From NCBI RefSeq assembly GCF_000172635.2, contig NC_018632.1:4278001-4342000 (forward strand): a stretch of DNA of 64,000 nucleotides, read 5' to 3'. This stretch comes from Alteromonas macleodii ATCC 27126. Lineage in GTDB: Bacteria > Pseudomonadota > Gammaproteobacteria > Enterobacterales > Alteromonadaceae. A program made the position numbers and the translations under genes. Below, piece after piece: positions 35,196 through 44,700 of the stretch (its first letter is position 1; every line of letters starts with the position of its first letter). The notes under the pieces are model-generated. The model was not told the DNA's origin and made no database searches. It saw only the letters and a list, made by a program, of their open reading frames with translations.

Positions 35196-35573
35196 ATGAA
35201 AAATCTAAAACGCATAAGTTACATCGTGATCTCGCTGATACTCTTTCAGTCGTTTTCTGCTGTGGCGAATTCGTTAGATTTTCATGCAATAGACATTCAG
35301 CACTTGCAACACGAGCATAAGCATTCTGAGCACGAGCAAGTGCAGTCTGAGCTGTCTGCCAATGAAACCAGTGATAAAGTAAGTACAGAGCACCACAATC
35401 CTGCTGATTGTCACCATTGCGGCCACTGCCATGGCACACATGCACAATGGGTCAGTCAGAGTCATATCAACAGTCTGAAAACAGTGGTTTCAGTCCACAA
35501 TTTCAACTATTTAGATGCGGTAATTGACGCACCTATTAACCGCTTACTTCGCCCCCCCAAAATTACTTCCTAG
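35196..35573 (+). CDS. His-rich periplasmic protein, CzcI-like
   Basis: The 125-residue protein has a signal peptide (residues 1-24, ending SAVANS). Its mature part is full of histidine (HLQHEHKHSEHEQ, and HNPADCHHCGHCHGTH). It lies between czcD and czcC, where metal-inducible periplasmic proteins such as CzcI are found. Sequence similarity to CzcI is weak, so the name rests on position and composition. It probably binds or buffers zinc or cobalt in the periplasm. Confidence 0.6.
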   Translation: MKNLKRISYIVISLILFQSFSAVANSLDFHAIDIQHLQHEHKHSEHEQVQSELSANETSDKVSTEHHNPADCHHCGHCHGTHAQWVSQSHINSLKTVVSVHNFNYLDAVIDAPINRLLRPPKITS

Positions 35574-35645
35574 TACGTTTTTTCGATAGCACCGCGCTGA
35601 TAACACTCGCGATGCTAAATATTGATAAATTATTAGGATATTCCA

Positions 35646-37043
35646 ATGAAAATGTTTCCTATTTTCGGGCATGCATCTGCCATTGTGTGCAGTTGCATAC
35701 TGGGCTTATTACTCAGTCCACCGACCGCTCATGCGGCGAAAACCAACAGATTTGTAGACAAAAGTGTCCAAGCGCCCATACGAGAAACGCTGACTCTTGA
35801 GGACGCTATTAGACTAACACTTGCCAATAATCCAAGTCTGTATGAGTTTAAATTTAAACAACGTGTTATAGACGGAGAGTCAAAAACGGCGGCGCTTAAA
35901 CCCGCATTGAATGCAGGGGTTGAATTAGAGAACTTTTTGGGAACTGGCGAGGTATCAGGTCTCAAAGAGCTTGAAGTTACCTTGACATTATCATCAGTGT
36001 TACAGCTCAATGATAAGCCAGCAGCAAGGTTGAATGTACTCTCTGAACGAAGAATACAGCAAGATGTTGAAAAGCGAATACTCACCTTAGATATCCTCGG
36101 TGAGCTTAATCGTCGTTACATCAAAGTACTCGTATTGCAGGCGAACTTAGACGTCATAAAAGATGCAGAGGCACTTGCACTTTATACATTGAATGCCGTA
36201 ACGAAACGCGTTGAAGCAGGCGCGTCCCCCTTGTTAGAACAAAAACGTGCCCAAGCTGCGCTGGCCCAAGCAAAGCTCGATGTTAATCTAGCTCAACAGG
36301 ACCTAACGTTTGCCTTGCGCAGTTTATCCATCATGTGGGGGGAGCAGGTACCGAGCTTTAAGCGTGTGGAAGGCGATCTTTTTGCTTTTAATAAGATTGA
36401 GTCGTTTGATGCGCTGGCAGTCGCAATCCAAAATAGCCCTCACATTGACCTATACGCTAAACAAAGCCGTGTGCAAGCGGCGCAGCTTCGTTTAGTGCAA
36501 GCGAATAACCGCGCTGATATTGAGTGGTCAGCGGGGCTTCGCAGAATGCAAGGTATTGATGAAACAGCACTGGTTGCCGGAGTAAGCGTTCCATTGTTTC
36601 AAAAAGAACGAAACCTTGGTGAATATGAAGCAAACAGGGCACGTCTTGACGCAATAGAGCAGCAAAGACAAAGCAACGTTCGAAGCCTATTACATTCAGT
36701 TAATCAAGCGTTAGGCGAACATACACGAGCATTGCTAGAGATTGACACACTTCAGCGCAAGGTGATTCCTCCGTTAAAGGGCGCGTTAGATTTAGTCGAG
36801 AACGCCTATTTGGAGGGCCGTTTCAGCTACTTGGAATGGGTAACTACTCGACAAGAATTTCTGACAACCCGGCTGACATTAATAGAGGCAGCGTCTCAAG
36901 TTCACTTAAGCAAAACAGAAATTGAAACACTCACAGGTCTCGCGCTGACGAATGAGCACAATGATGACTCATTTCACCCAAGTCACAAAAGCAATTGGCA
37001 GCAGTCATCTAACATTTCGATAAGAAGTCATGATTATGAATAA
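35646..37043 (+). CDS. czcC: TolC-family outer-membrane efflux protein (CzcC-like)
   Basis: The 465-residue protein has a signal peptide ending in AHAAK, then two TolC-type repeats with long coiled coils (LTLEDAIRLTLANNPSLYEF, then VNAVTKR and EGRFSYLEWVTTRQEFLTTR). It forms the outer-membrane channel for the CzcBA pump. The adaptor gene overlaps by 14 bases. Position before czcB and czcA matches the usual czcCBA order. Confidence 0.9.
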   Translation: MKMFPIFGHASAIVCSCILGLLLSPPTAHAAKTNRFVDKSVQAPIRETLTLEDAIRLTLANNPSLYEFKFKQRVIDGESKTAALKPALNAGVELENFLGTGEVSGLKELEVTLTLSSVLQLNDKPAARLNVLSERRIQQDVEKRILTLDILGELNRRYIKVLVLQANLDVIKDAEALALYTLNAVTKRVEAGASPLLEQKRAQAALAQAKLDVNLAQQDLTFALRSLSIMWGEQVPSFKRVEGDLFAFNKIESFDALAVAIQNSPHIDLYAKQSRVQAAQLRLVQANNRADIEWSAGLRRMQGIDETALVAGVSVPLFQKERNLGEYEANRARLDAIEQQRQSNVRSLLHSVNQALGEHTRALLEIDTLQRKVIPPLKGALDLVENAYLEGRFSYLEWVTTRQEFLTTRLTLIEAASQVHLSKTEIETLTGLALTNEHNDDSFHPSHKSNWQQSSNISIRSHDYE

Positions 37044-37965
37044 ATTCACAATACAAAAAGTACTTATTTCTATCTTCACCCTTAGCCTTTATAGCCTAAC
37101 CGCAATCGCAGGAGGTAAACACAGTGATGTAAGTTCCAGCGATCAAGACAATCACGCAGGTGAAGTCGTAAGAATGAGCAATGAAACAGCAATTCAGAAT
37201 GGTATTTCTGCAACTCCCGTGCTCGCACGCGATATTGCGTTAACGAGTACGCTTTATGGGCGAATTAGTGCAGACCCCGCCTCATTAAGTCATATAAGAG
37301 CACGGTTTGACGGTGTTATTAAAGATGTAAAAGTCAACATTGGCGATTCCGTTAAGAAAGGTGATATTTTAGCGGTTGTTGAGTCCAATGAGAGTTTAAA
37401 AAGTTATTCCATCACGTCACCTTTTGATGGCAATGTGATTGCGCGACATGCGAATAATGGTGAGTTATCAAACGGGCAAGTACTTTTTTCGTTAGCTAAC
37501 TATAAAAACGTATGGGCACAGCTGACCGTTTTTTCACAAATGCTTAGCAGCATCAAGGTTGGACAGTCAGTTGAACTAAGCCACGCAGGTTTCAACCAAA
37601 CCTCCAAGATTGCATATATTACGCCTTCAGCTGATGGCAATCCACACTCTCTTGCCAATGTAGCTGTCGATAATAGTACTGGATATTGGCCACTCGGTAC
37701 GCTGGTCAAAGCACAAGTTACGACGTCAACTAAGTCAGTAAGTCATTCGGTTCCTCTATCTTCTGTGCAAGAGTATGAAGCCAAACAAGTTGTTTTTGTG
37801 GTTGAGGGTGATGAGTATGCGCCCAGAGCGGTAGAGCTTGGTGTCTCAGATGGTCACTATATCGAGGTTATCAGTGGCCTTGAAGCAGGCGAACGCGTCG
37901 TGGCTTCCAATAGCTACATAATTAAAGCAGATTTGGAAAAATCGGAGGCAGGCCATGATCATTAA
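37030..37965 (+). CDS. czcB: RND periplasmic adaptor (CzcB-like)
   Basis: The 311-residue adaptor has a signal peptide (LISIFTLSLYSLTAIAGG) followed by a short His/Asp stretch. The lipoyl domain is split (RFDGVIKDVKVNIGDSVKKG, then GDILAVVESNE). A beta-barrel and a final membrane-proximal domain (GLEAGERVVAS) follow. It links CzcA to CzcC. ATG 37030 overlaps czcC. ATG 37036 is possible. Confidence 0.9.
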   Translation: MIMNKFTIQKVLISIFTLSLYSLTAIAGGKHSDVSSSDQDNHAGEVVRMSNETAIQNGISATPVLARDIALTSTLYGRISADPASLSHIRARFDGVIKDVKVNIGDSVKKGDILAVVESNESLKSYSITSPFDGNVIARHANNGELSNGQVLFSLANYKNVWAQLTVFSQMLSSIKVGQSVELSHAGFNQTSKIAYITPSADGNPHSLANVAVDNSTGYWPLGTLVKAQVTTSTKSVSHSVPLSSVQEYEAKQVVFVVEGDEYAPRAVELGVSDGHYIEVISGLEAGERVVASNSYIIKADLEKSEAGHDH

Positions 37966-38025
37966 TGCCTCACTACAACTGATATTTCCCTGTCAAATGG
38001 CGTGTAGTTCTAAGGGAGGTTTAAG

Positions 38026-41000
38026 ATGCTAGTTTCCATTATTCGTACCGCAATCGAAAAGCGCGGTATTTTTCTGATGCTTTCCTTTTTGGTGATTGGA
38101 TTAGGCCTATTCAGTTATCAAAAGCTGCCTATTGATGCCGTACCCGATATCACCAACGTTCAGGTACAAATCAACACACAAGCAGAAGGTTATTCACCGC
38201 TTGAAACTGAACAACGTATCACCTTTTTGGTAGAAAACGCTTTGGCAGGATTACCAAACTTGGACTACACACGTTCACTATCGCGCTATGGCTTATCACA
38301 AGTGACGGCCGTTTTTGAAGAAGGCACGGATCTCTATTTTGCCAGAAACCTCATAAACGAACGGCTAGGCATTATCAAAAGCCAATTGCCCGATGGTATT
38401 GAGCCTAAGATGGGGCCGATTGCCACAGGTTTGGGTGAAATTTACATGTACACGCTTAGCGCGAAGCCCGGCACAGTAACTGTCGATGGCAGAAAATTTG
38501 ATGCAATGGCGCTTCGAGAGTTACACGATTGGGTGGTGAAACCTCAACTGGCCTTGGTGAAAGGGGTAACAGAGGTTAATGCTATTGGGGGGTTTACCAA
38601 ACAGTATCATGTGAAGCCTAATCCTCAACTTATGCTTAATTACGGCGTTAGTACTGACGATTTATTGCGGGCATTAAATCGAAATAACGCTAATCAGGGC
38701 GCTGGGTACATTGAACGCAACGGCCAGCAAATACTAGTACGTTCACAAGCGAGACTTTCGAGCGTTGAGGACATCGGTAACGTGGTGGTAACGCTTACAA
38801 ACCGATCTCCCGTCACGGTAAGTGACATTGCAGAGGTCGCCATCGGTAAGGAGCTTAGAACGGGCGCTGCAACACGAGAAGGTCAAGAGACGGTGTTGGG
38901 CACAGCTATGATGCTAATAGGCGAAAATAGCCGAGCTGTTGCGCTAGACGTGGCTGATAAAGTGGATGAAATCCAAGCAAGCCTGCCAGAGGGCGTAATT
39001 ATCCAAAGTGTATACGATCGCACTACGCTCGTGGATAAAGCCATCAATACAGTACAAAAAAACCTTGTTGAAGGCGCACTACTCGTTATTGTTGTCTTAT
39101 TTTTATTGCTGGGCAATATACGGGCAGCAATTATCACCGCCGCTGTCATCCCACTTGCCATGCTTGCCACAATAATAGGCATGGTACAAACGGGCGTTAG
39201 CGCGAACCTAATGAGCTTAGGTGCGTTAGACTTTGGACTGATTGTTGACGGAGCGGTTATTATCGTCGAGAACTGTATTAGGCGATTAAGTGAATCGCAG
39301 CGGCGAACGGGTGCAATACTGCCTCTTAAAGAACGGCTGGAAGTCGTATTTGAGGCAACGAATGAGGTGATACGCCCAAGTCTATTTGGCGTGATGATAA
39401 TCACGATTGTGTACATTCCTATCTTTAGCTTAACAGGTGTCGAAGGGAAGATGTTTCACCCAATGGCGGCTACCGTAATATTGGCATTGCTAGCGGCAAT
39501 GGTATTTTCAATCACCATTGTGCCCGCAGCTGTTGCTATGTTTATGTCAGGCAAAGTCAGTGAAAAAGCGAGTCCAATAATCACTGGGGCTAAATCAGTT
39601 TACCGCCCTGTACTGGAGTGGGCATTAAAATTACGATGGTTGGTAGTAAGTGCAGCAACATTACTCGTAGTTATCAGTGTTTGGTTTGGGATGCGCCTAG
39701 GTTCTGAATTTGTGCCGCAACTAGATGAGGGTGACATAGCCCTTCATGCAATGAGAGTGCCCGGCACAGGAATTGAACAAGCTGTCGATATGCAAAAACG
39801 GCTTGAACAGGTCATTATGCAATACCCACAGGTAAACACCGTATTTGCTAAAACGGGTACTGCTGAGGTGGCTACTGATGCTATGCCACCCAACGTCACT
39901 GACACTTTTGTAATGCTAAAACCAATTGATGAATGGCCAAACCCTGCATTATCGAAAACGGAATTTGTCGAGCAATTGGAGAGGGATCTTCAAAATGTAC
40001 CCGGCAATAACTATGAGTTTACGCAACCTATACAGATGCGCTTTAACGAATTAATTAGTGGCGTTAGGGCAGATTTAGGGATCAAGATATATGGTGATGA
40101 TCTGGATAAGCTGCGGGATTCAGCTGGTGATGTTTTATCCGTATTACAAGATATTCCGGGCGCTGCTGATGCACGAGTAGAACAAGTAGATGAGATCCCC
40201 ATCTTCACGGTGAACCCGAAGCCTTATGCGCTGGCGCGTTACAACTTAGACGTAACTGACTTGCAAACGTGGTTAAGTGCATCAGTTGGCGGCAAAGAAG
40301 CTGGTTTGGTATTTGAAGGCGACAGACGCTTTGAGATTGTTGTTCGTTATCCTGAAGAGATTCGCAATGATTTAGAAGCGCTGGGAAATATACCCATCAT
40401 GACCAATGATGGTGAGTATGTGCCAATCGCCGAGGTGGCTGAGCTTGAATATACCAATATACCCAGTCAAATAAGTCGAGAAAACGCAAAACGCCGTATC
40501 GTCGTCACAGCAAATGTGAGAGATCGTGATTTAGGCTCTTTTGTCAATGATGCTAAAGAGCAAATCGCAGCCAATGTGGCACTGCCGAGTGGTTATTGGA
40601 TAAGTTATGGTGGAACGTTTGAGCAATTGGAAAGTGCAAGTCAACGACTGAGCTTGGTTGTGCCCGCAACGCTTTTCCTGATCCTTGCATTACTTGTGAT
40701 TGCATTTGGCTCAGTCAAAGACGCCTTGATAATTTTCACAGGCGTCCCTTTGGCATTAACTGGCGGCATCTTTGCTCTTTGGGTCAGAGATATGCCTCTT
40801 TCAATATCGGCAGGGATTGGTTTTATCGCGCTCTCTGGTATTGCTGTATTGAATGGTCTGGTAATGCTGTCTTTTATCAGGCAGAGGATGGAAGAGACTG
40901 GCGAGTTGGTAAACTCGATTATTGATGGTGCAATGACTCGCTTGCGGCCAGTGCTGATGACAGCGTTAGTGGCGAGTCTTGGTTTCGTGCCCATGGCGCT

Positions 41001-41133
41001 TAACGTAGGTACTGGCGCAGAGGTGCAGCGACCTCTGGCAACGGTGGTCATTGGTGGGATCATATCCTCTACCTTGTTAACTCTGGTTGTACTACCTGTA
41101 CTCTATAGACTCGTTCACTATAAGGTGAATTAG
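38026..41133 (+). CDS. czcA: Heavy-metal RND efflux pump (CzcA/CusA family)
   Basis: The 1035-residue inner-membrane pump has 12 helices and the HME-RND signature (ALDFGLIVDGAVIIVEN, holding the proton-relay Asp) near residue 405. The pore region and repeats are typical. The start (AIEKRGIFLMLSFLVIGLGL) is normal, and GGGAGG precedes the ATG. It expels divalent metals from the periplasm. Motifs fit the Co/Zn/Cd group (CzcA), but Cu/Ag cannot be excluded from sequence alone. Last gene of the metal operon. Confidence 0.92.
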   Translation: MLVSIIRTAIEKRGIFLMLSFLVIGLGLFSYQKLPIDAVPDITNVQVQINTQAEGYSPLETEQRITFLVENALAGLPNLDYTRSLSRYGLSQVTAVFEEGTDLYFARNLINERLGIIKSQLPDGIEPKMGPIATGLGEIYMYTLSAKPGTVTVDGRKFDAMALRELHDWVVKPQLALVKGVTEVNAIGGFTKQYHVKPNPQLMLNYGVSTDDLLRALNRNNANQGAGYIERNGQQILVRSQARLSSVEDIGNVVVTLTNRSPVTVSDIAEVAIGKELRTGAATREGQETVLGTAMMLIGENSRAVALDVADKVDEIQASLPEGVIIQSVYDRTTLVDKAINTVQKNLVEGALLVIVVLFLLLGNIRAAIITAAVIPLAMLATIIGMVQTGVSANLMSLGALDFGLIVDGAVIIVENCIRRLSESQRRTGAILPLKERLEVVFEATNEVIRPSLFGVMIITIVYIPIFSLTGVEGKMFHPMAATVILALLAAMVFSITIVPAAVAMFMSGKVSEKASPIITGAKSVYRPVLEWALKLRWLVVSAATLLVVISVWFGMRLGSEFVPQLDEGDIALHAMRVPGTGIEQAVDMQKRLEQVIMQYPQVNTVFAKTGTAEVATDAMPPNVTDTFVMLKPIDEWPNPALSKTEFVEQLERDLQNVPGNNYEFTQPIQMRFNELISGVRADLGIKIYGDDLDKLRDSAGDVLSVLQDIPGAADARVEQVDEIPIFTVNPKPYALARYNLDVTDLQTWLSASVGGKEAGLVFEGDRRFEIVVRYPEEIRNDLEALGNIPIMTNDGEYVPIAEVAELEYTNIPSQISRENAKRRIVVTANVRDRDLGSFVNDAKEQIAANVALPSGYWISYGGTFEQLESASQRLSLVVPATLFLILALLVIAFGSVKDALIIFTGVPLALTGGIFALWVRDMPLSISAGIGFIALSGIAVLNGLVMLSFIRQRMEETGELVNSIIDGAMTRLRPVLMTALVASLGFVPMALNVGTGAEVQRPLATVVIGGIISSTLLTLVVLPVLYRLVHYKVN

Positions 41134-41773
41134 CAGCACTGGGGCATTTGGGTTTATAAATCAATGCCCCGGATTTACTTACCCCCATGACGATCATTCG
41201 ACTTCTTTTGACAAAATGGGGAGGTGGCTCGTAAATCGCTTTGTAATAAAAATTTGGAGTTGTAGGGTTGGTTATCAATTGTAATATTCAACATTCGGCT
41301 TTTGGAGGCGCATCCTGTGGACTATTGTGGTCTGAATAACTGCTTTATGCCACTGAAGAGTCAGTCAGAATAAAGCATATTAACTTCCGCTTATGGTAAA
41401 TATCGGAATCAAGAGCAGAGAGCCCTGAACGTCTGCTGTTTGTCTATTGCCGACTGTCAGGGCAAGTCGAGACCTTTAAATCAAAGTGTCAGATTAGATA
41501 TGAGCCACTACACCTAACAATTAACTGCAAGGGACAAAGTTACGCTCCAGCCATATATGGTTTAGCATATATTGCTTCCACTCACTCCGCCCATGAGTAA
41601 GGTAATGAATGTCTTTTGCTTGTCTGAAGCGGATTTACGCAAAAATTATGTCTAATGTTCGCTTTACGCCTCATAACTGCGTGTCAGATGAGGCCTAAAA
41701 CTATTCATAAAAACTGTAGGGGCAAATATGAGCTGCTACACTTTACCCACTCGTTTTAGTTAATTTTGAATGA
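41134..41773. other. Intergenic region with repeat C and attC-like flank
   Basis: This 640-bp gap between czcA and the leftward NTPase holds copy C (41424-41512). An attC-like half (CCTAACAATTAACTGCAAGG, then GAC) runs from 41513. A 7-bp stem (GCCTCAT / ATGAGGC) lies at 41668-41694. One more CTGACAC is seen on the minus strand near 41680. No gene found. Confidence 0.5.
41424..41512 (-). repeat. 89-bp dispersed repeat, copy C (candidate right end of inner transposon)
   Basis: On the minus strand it starts TGTAGTGGCT and has CTGACACTTT at offset 21, CTGACAGTC near 53 and CGTTCAGG at the end. The spacing is identical to copy A with no gap. About 36 of 61 bases match A up to the second site. CCTAACA follows directly on the plus strand. 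Confidence 0.65.
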
Positions 41774-44700
41774 TTACTTTTTCTTGGGAATAACTCTAAA
41801 TCCCCCGAAAGTTTTCGTATAAGATGAAATAAGATTATGTTCCTGCAAAAGGTCTAGCATTCTTTTCATCACTGGGGTTTGATTCACTACCGGCCTTTTG
41901 TTATCGACAATAGCGCTGTAGATATTTTCGTTAATATACGGTAATAGCGCTATTACCTCTTCCGATTCTAAATCTCCAAGCTGCTGGAGAAACAGTTCGA
42001 TTCTCACTTCTACTTCTTTTGAGCTAATTGATTGAATTAGCAATTTTAAAATCTCATAGCCAATTTTTATCTCTTTGTTACTATCTTTAGTAAACTTTAA
42101 GACCCACTCTGCTATTTCTTCATTGTCTTCTTTTTCAGATAGTAGATAGCCATAGTTTTCTAACAAGAATTTTTTGAATTCTGCCGAAAAATCTCCACCC
42201 ATTACTTCGTAGAAGTCATCCTCGATAAAATTAATTCCTTCAGAGCTAAAATCCGCTGTTTCATAATGTTTATTAAGTAACATATAAGCTAAGTGAGCAT
42301 CATGTGAGTAAAGCAACCGATAATTTGAAACACTCATGTCAACACGATCAGCTTTTATATACTTGGATAATGACTCAACAGGAGCTAGGTTAATAAGGAA
42401 CTCATCAAATTCAAGTTTAAAAAGATCAATAACTTTTTCCGCGAAGCTTGCAGCTTCATTGTTAAAAAGAATGCTTACTAAACGTTGGATGTTACTGAGG
42501 TCAAGATCTTTACAAAGACTATTGCTATCGATTGCTTTCTCAAAATAGCCTGCCAGATAACTTTCACCAACTTCAATTTTCGTGCCAAGAAGGTCAATTT
42601 GATTCTTACAGTTAAATGCTAGTTTTTGCTCTGCTATGAGGCTTTGGACGATATCTTCGAAGTAATCAGTTTCTAAACTGCCTGAATACCCGATGTTTTC
42701 TAGATCTGATATGTCTACAGCAATTGTTTTAATCAATAACTTTTTCATCTCCAAGTCAATTTCGTCGCTGTTTAGTAACTTTGACAAAACCTTCTCTGTA
42801 TTGACTATGAGTTGCCTATTAATGACACAGCTAGCAAGAAACTCGTCTTCATTTTCCAGTATACGTTTGACCGTATCATTCTCTATATTGAACAGATCAT
42901 CGAGTATCAAAGCGCCGTCGTTATCCTGCTCTATGCCGAAACAAACTGTCAACAATGCACTAAAGTTAGGGTAGTTGAGCTGAAACAATTTATCTTTGAG
43001 AATACGCTTCATCTCATTTTTAAGGTGCTTGCTGTTATCTAGGTTTTCAAAGTGAACATCTAATTCCTTGAGCTTCCTTAAGTAGACGTGTGGCTGCTCA
43101 TATTGCGAAACGTAAGTTATGAAAGACTGATTCGCTGATATGTATTTAGATAACAGTGATTTTTCTTCGGTGAATCGAAGGTCCGATTTGCATGAGTACA
43201 TGACTAGATCATTAATAAATACAGAGATATGTGCATCGATGGTGTTCGAGCTAAAGGCTTTTGTGATAAAACTTTCTACTTCTGTAAATATTATCCACGC
43301 AATGCGTTGCGGGTCTTGAAACTTGTCGCGATAATTTATGAAGAGCGAAAGCAACTCTGACTCATCTTCATAAGCTGAGTTAAAGTGAAGTCTAACTATA
43401 TTCTCTCCATTAGTTTTCAATAACAGGTAATTGATTATTTCTGTGTTAAAAAATGCTTTCTGAGAGTAGTCGTGATTGTCGAAATACTTTATGAACTCTG
43501 AGATATTCGTAGGTAGATAATCCGCCAGTACCTTTTCATCGCGCTTTACAACCCTTAAGTAGGCCATATCCTCTGAGGTAAGTATCCCATCCCTGTGATG
43601 GTATATGTACAAATCATAGTGCTGGTCGATATATCCCTTCTCTATCATATGAATTAATAAGTTGTACTTCTCTTTTTTGATGTCTTCGTCAAGCTCAAAA
43701 GCCTCGAAAATAAAATCTCTACCGTGAACTTCACAAAGCTCAAAGATACTATCTTGATAGATCTTTGAATCCTCTCTTTTACGTTCGGTAATTTTAGTTT
43801 CAAGAGTCTGTCGTTTGCCAGACGTCTTATCTCTTATAAACCCTAGCCTTTTTTCGAAATCAGGGAATATGGCCAAAATATAATCTTTAAATGACATGTT
43901 CTGATTAAAATTGTTCGTATGAGAAGGTGGGAAGCTATATTTCTTGTCACTTTCATAATGTGACATAAACGTCTCATATCTAAATAAATCAGATATATCT
44001 AAATTTTGTATAATCTGTCTAACACGCCTCTGTTGTATGTTGTAATATTGATCAAAGACCTTTTTAAAACACAAGGAAATAAGCTCTTCTTCGCTTTCTA
44101 TCTTTTCGTTTTCAATTTCCTTAATTTGATCTTCTAACCGCTTAACTTCTTCTGCTATTTTCTTTCTAGCACTATCTTTGAATTCTTGTATGGACTTGAA
44201 AAAATCCGCAAGCTTTCCAGAACCTTCATTGAGAAGCGCAAAATCATCGCTATAGTTGTTTTTATATACGACGAACGCGAAGATTTTTTCTAAGTCTCTT
44301 TTATCAGATGAACGAGCTAATACATCTTTATAAATACCATACTCTGCAACGATATTATTAATCATCCGCATATCGTCTAAGAACACTGATACATCACGGA
44401 TAAGCTCTTCACTAAGCTCATTATCAAACCCACACCTTTTTAGCAGCTTTTCTAATTGTGGATAAGAGTTTGAGCTACTCGCATATGGGACTATCGGGAT
44501 TATTGAGTCAAAGAATTTTGTTCTGGTTTTTCCTTTGAAAACATCATCTTTGAGGGCATAGATGAATCTGACATACTGCTTAACGTCAAGACTATCATTT
44601 ATCAACTTGTTTAATTCTTTAAGGCTTACAAATATCTCTGTTGAGCCAAAGCGGTCTAAATCCTCGAAAACTACAATGTCTGTTTCCTGCACGGCAAAAT

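Larger units (their letters stand above)
26777..41512. mobile_element. Putative non-autonomous inner transposon carrying defence-like and metal genes
   Basis: The segment begins with repeat copy A and ends with the inverted copy C. Both read inward from TG with CTGACACTTT at the same distance. CCTAACA flanks it on both sides as a direct repeat. It contains the DUF3800 module, the mer IS and the metal-efflux operon. The only transposase inside belongs to the nested IS. It would have to be moved in trans, perhaps by the Tn7-like proteins. This is an inference from end structure. Confidence 0.4.

Noticed and set aside
38883..39416. 177-residue minus-strand frame inside czcA
   Set aside because: Lies opposite an intact, motif-bearing pump gene and has no recognisable domain or ribosome site.
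32592..41512. Copies B and C as the two ends of a transposon holding only the metal genes
   Set aside because: No matching duplication: bases before B (CGCTAAAC) differ from those after C (CCTAACA), whereas A and C share a perfect 7-bp match.
41668..41694. GCCTCAT / ATGAGGC stem as the terminator of the NTPase gene
   Set aside because: A 7-bp stem with a 13-nt loop and no T-run is too weak to call.
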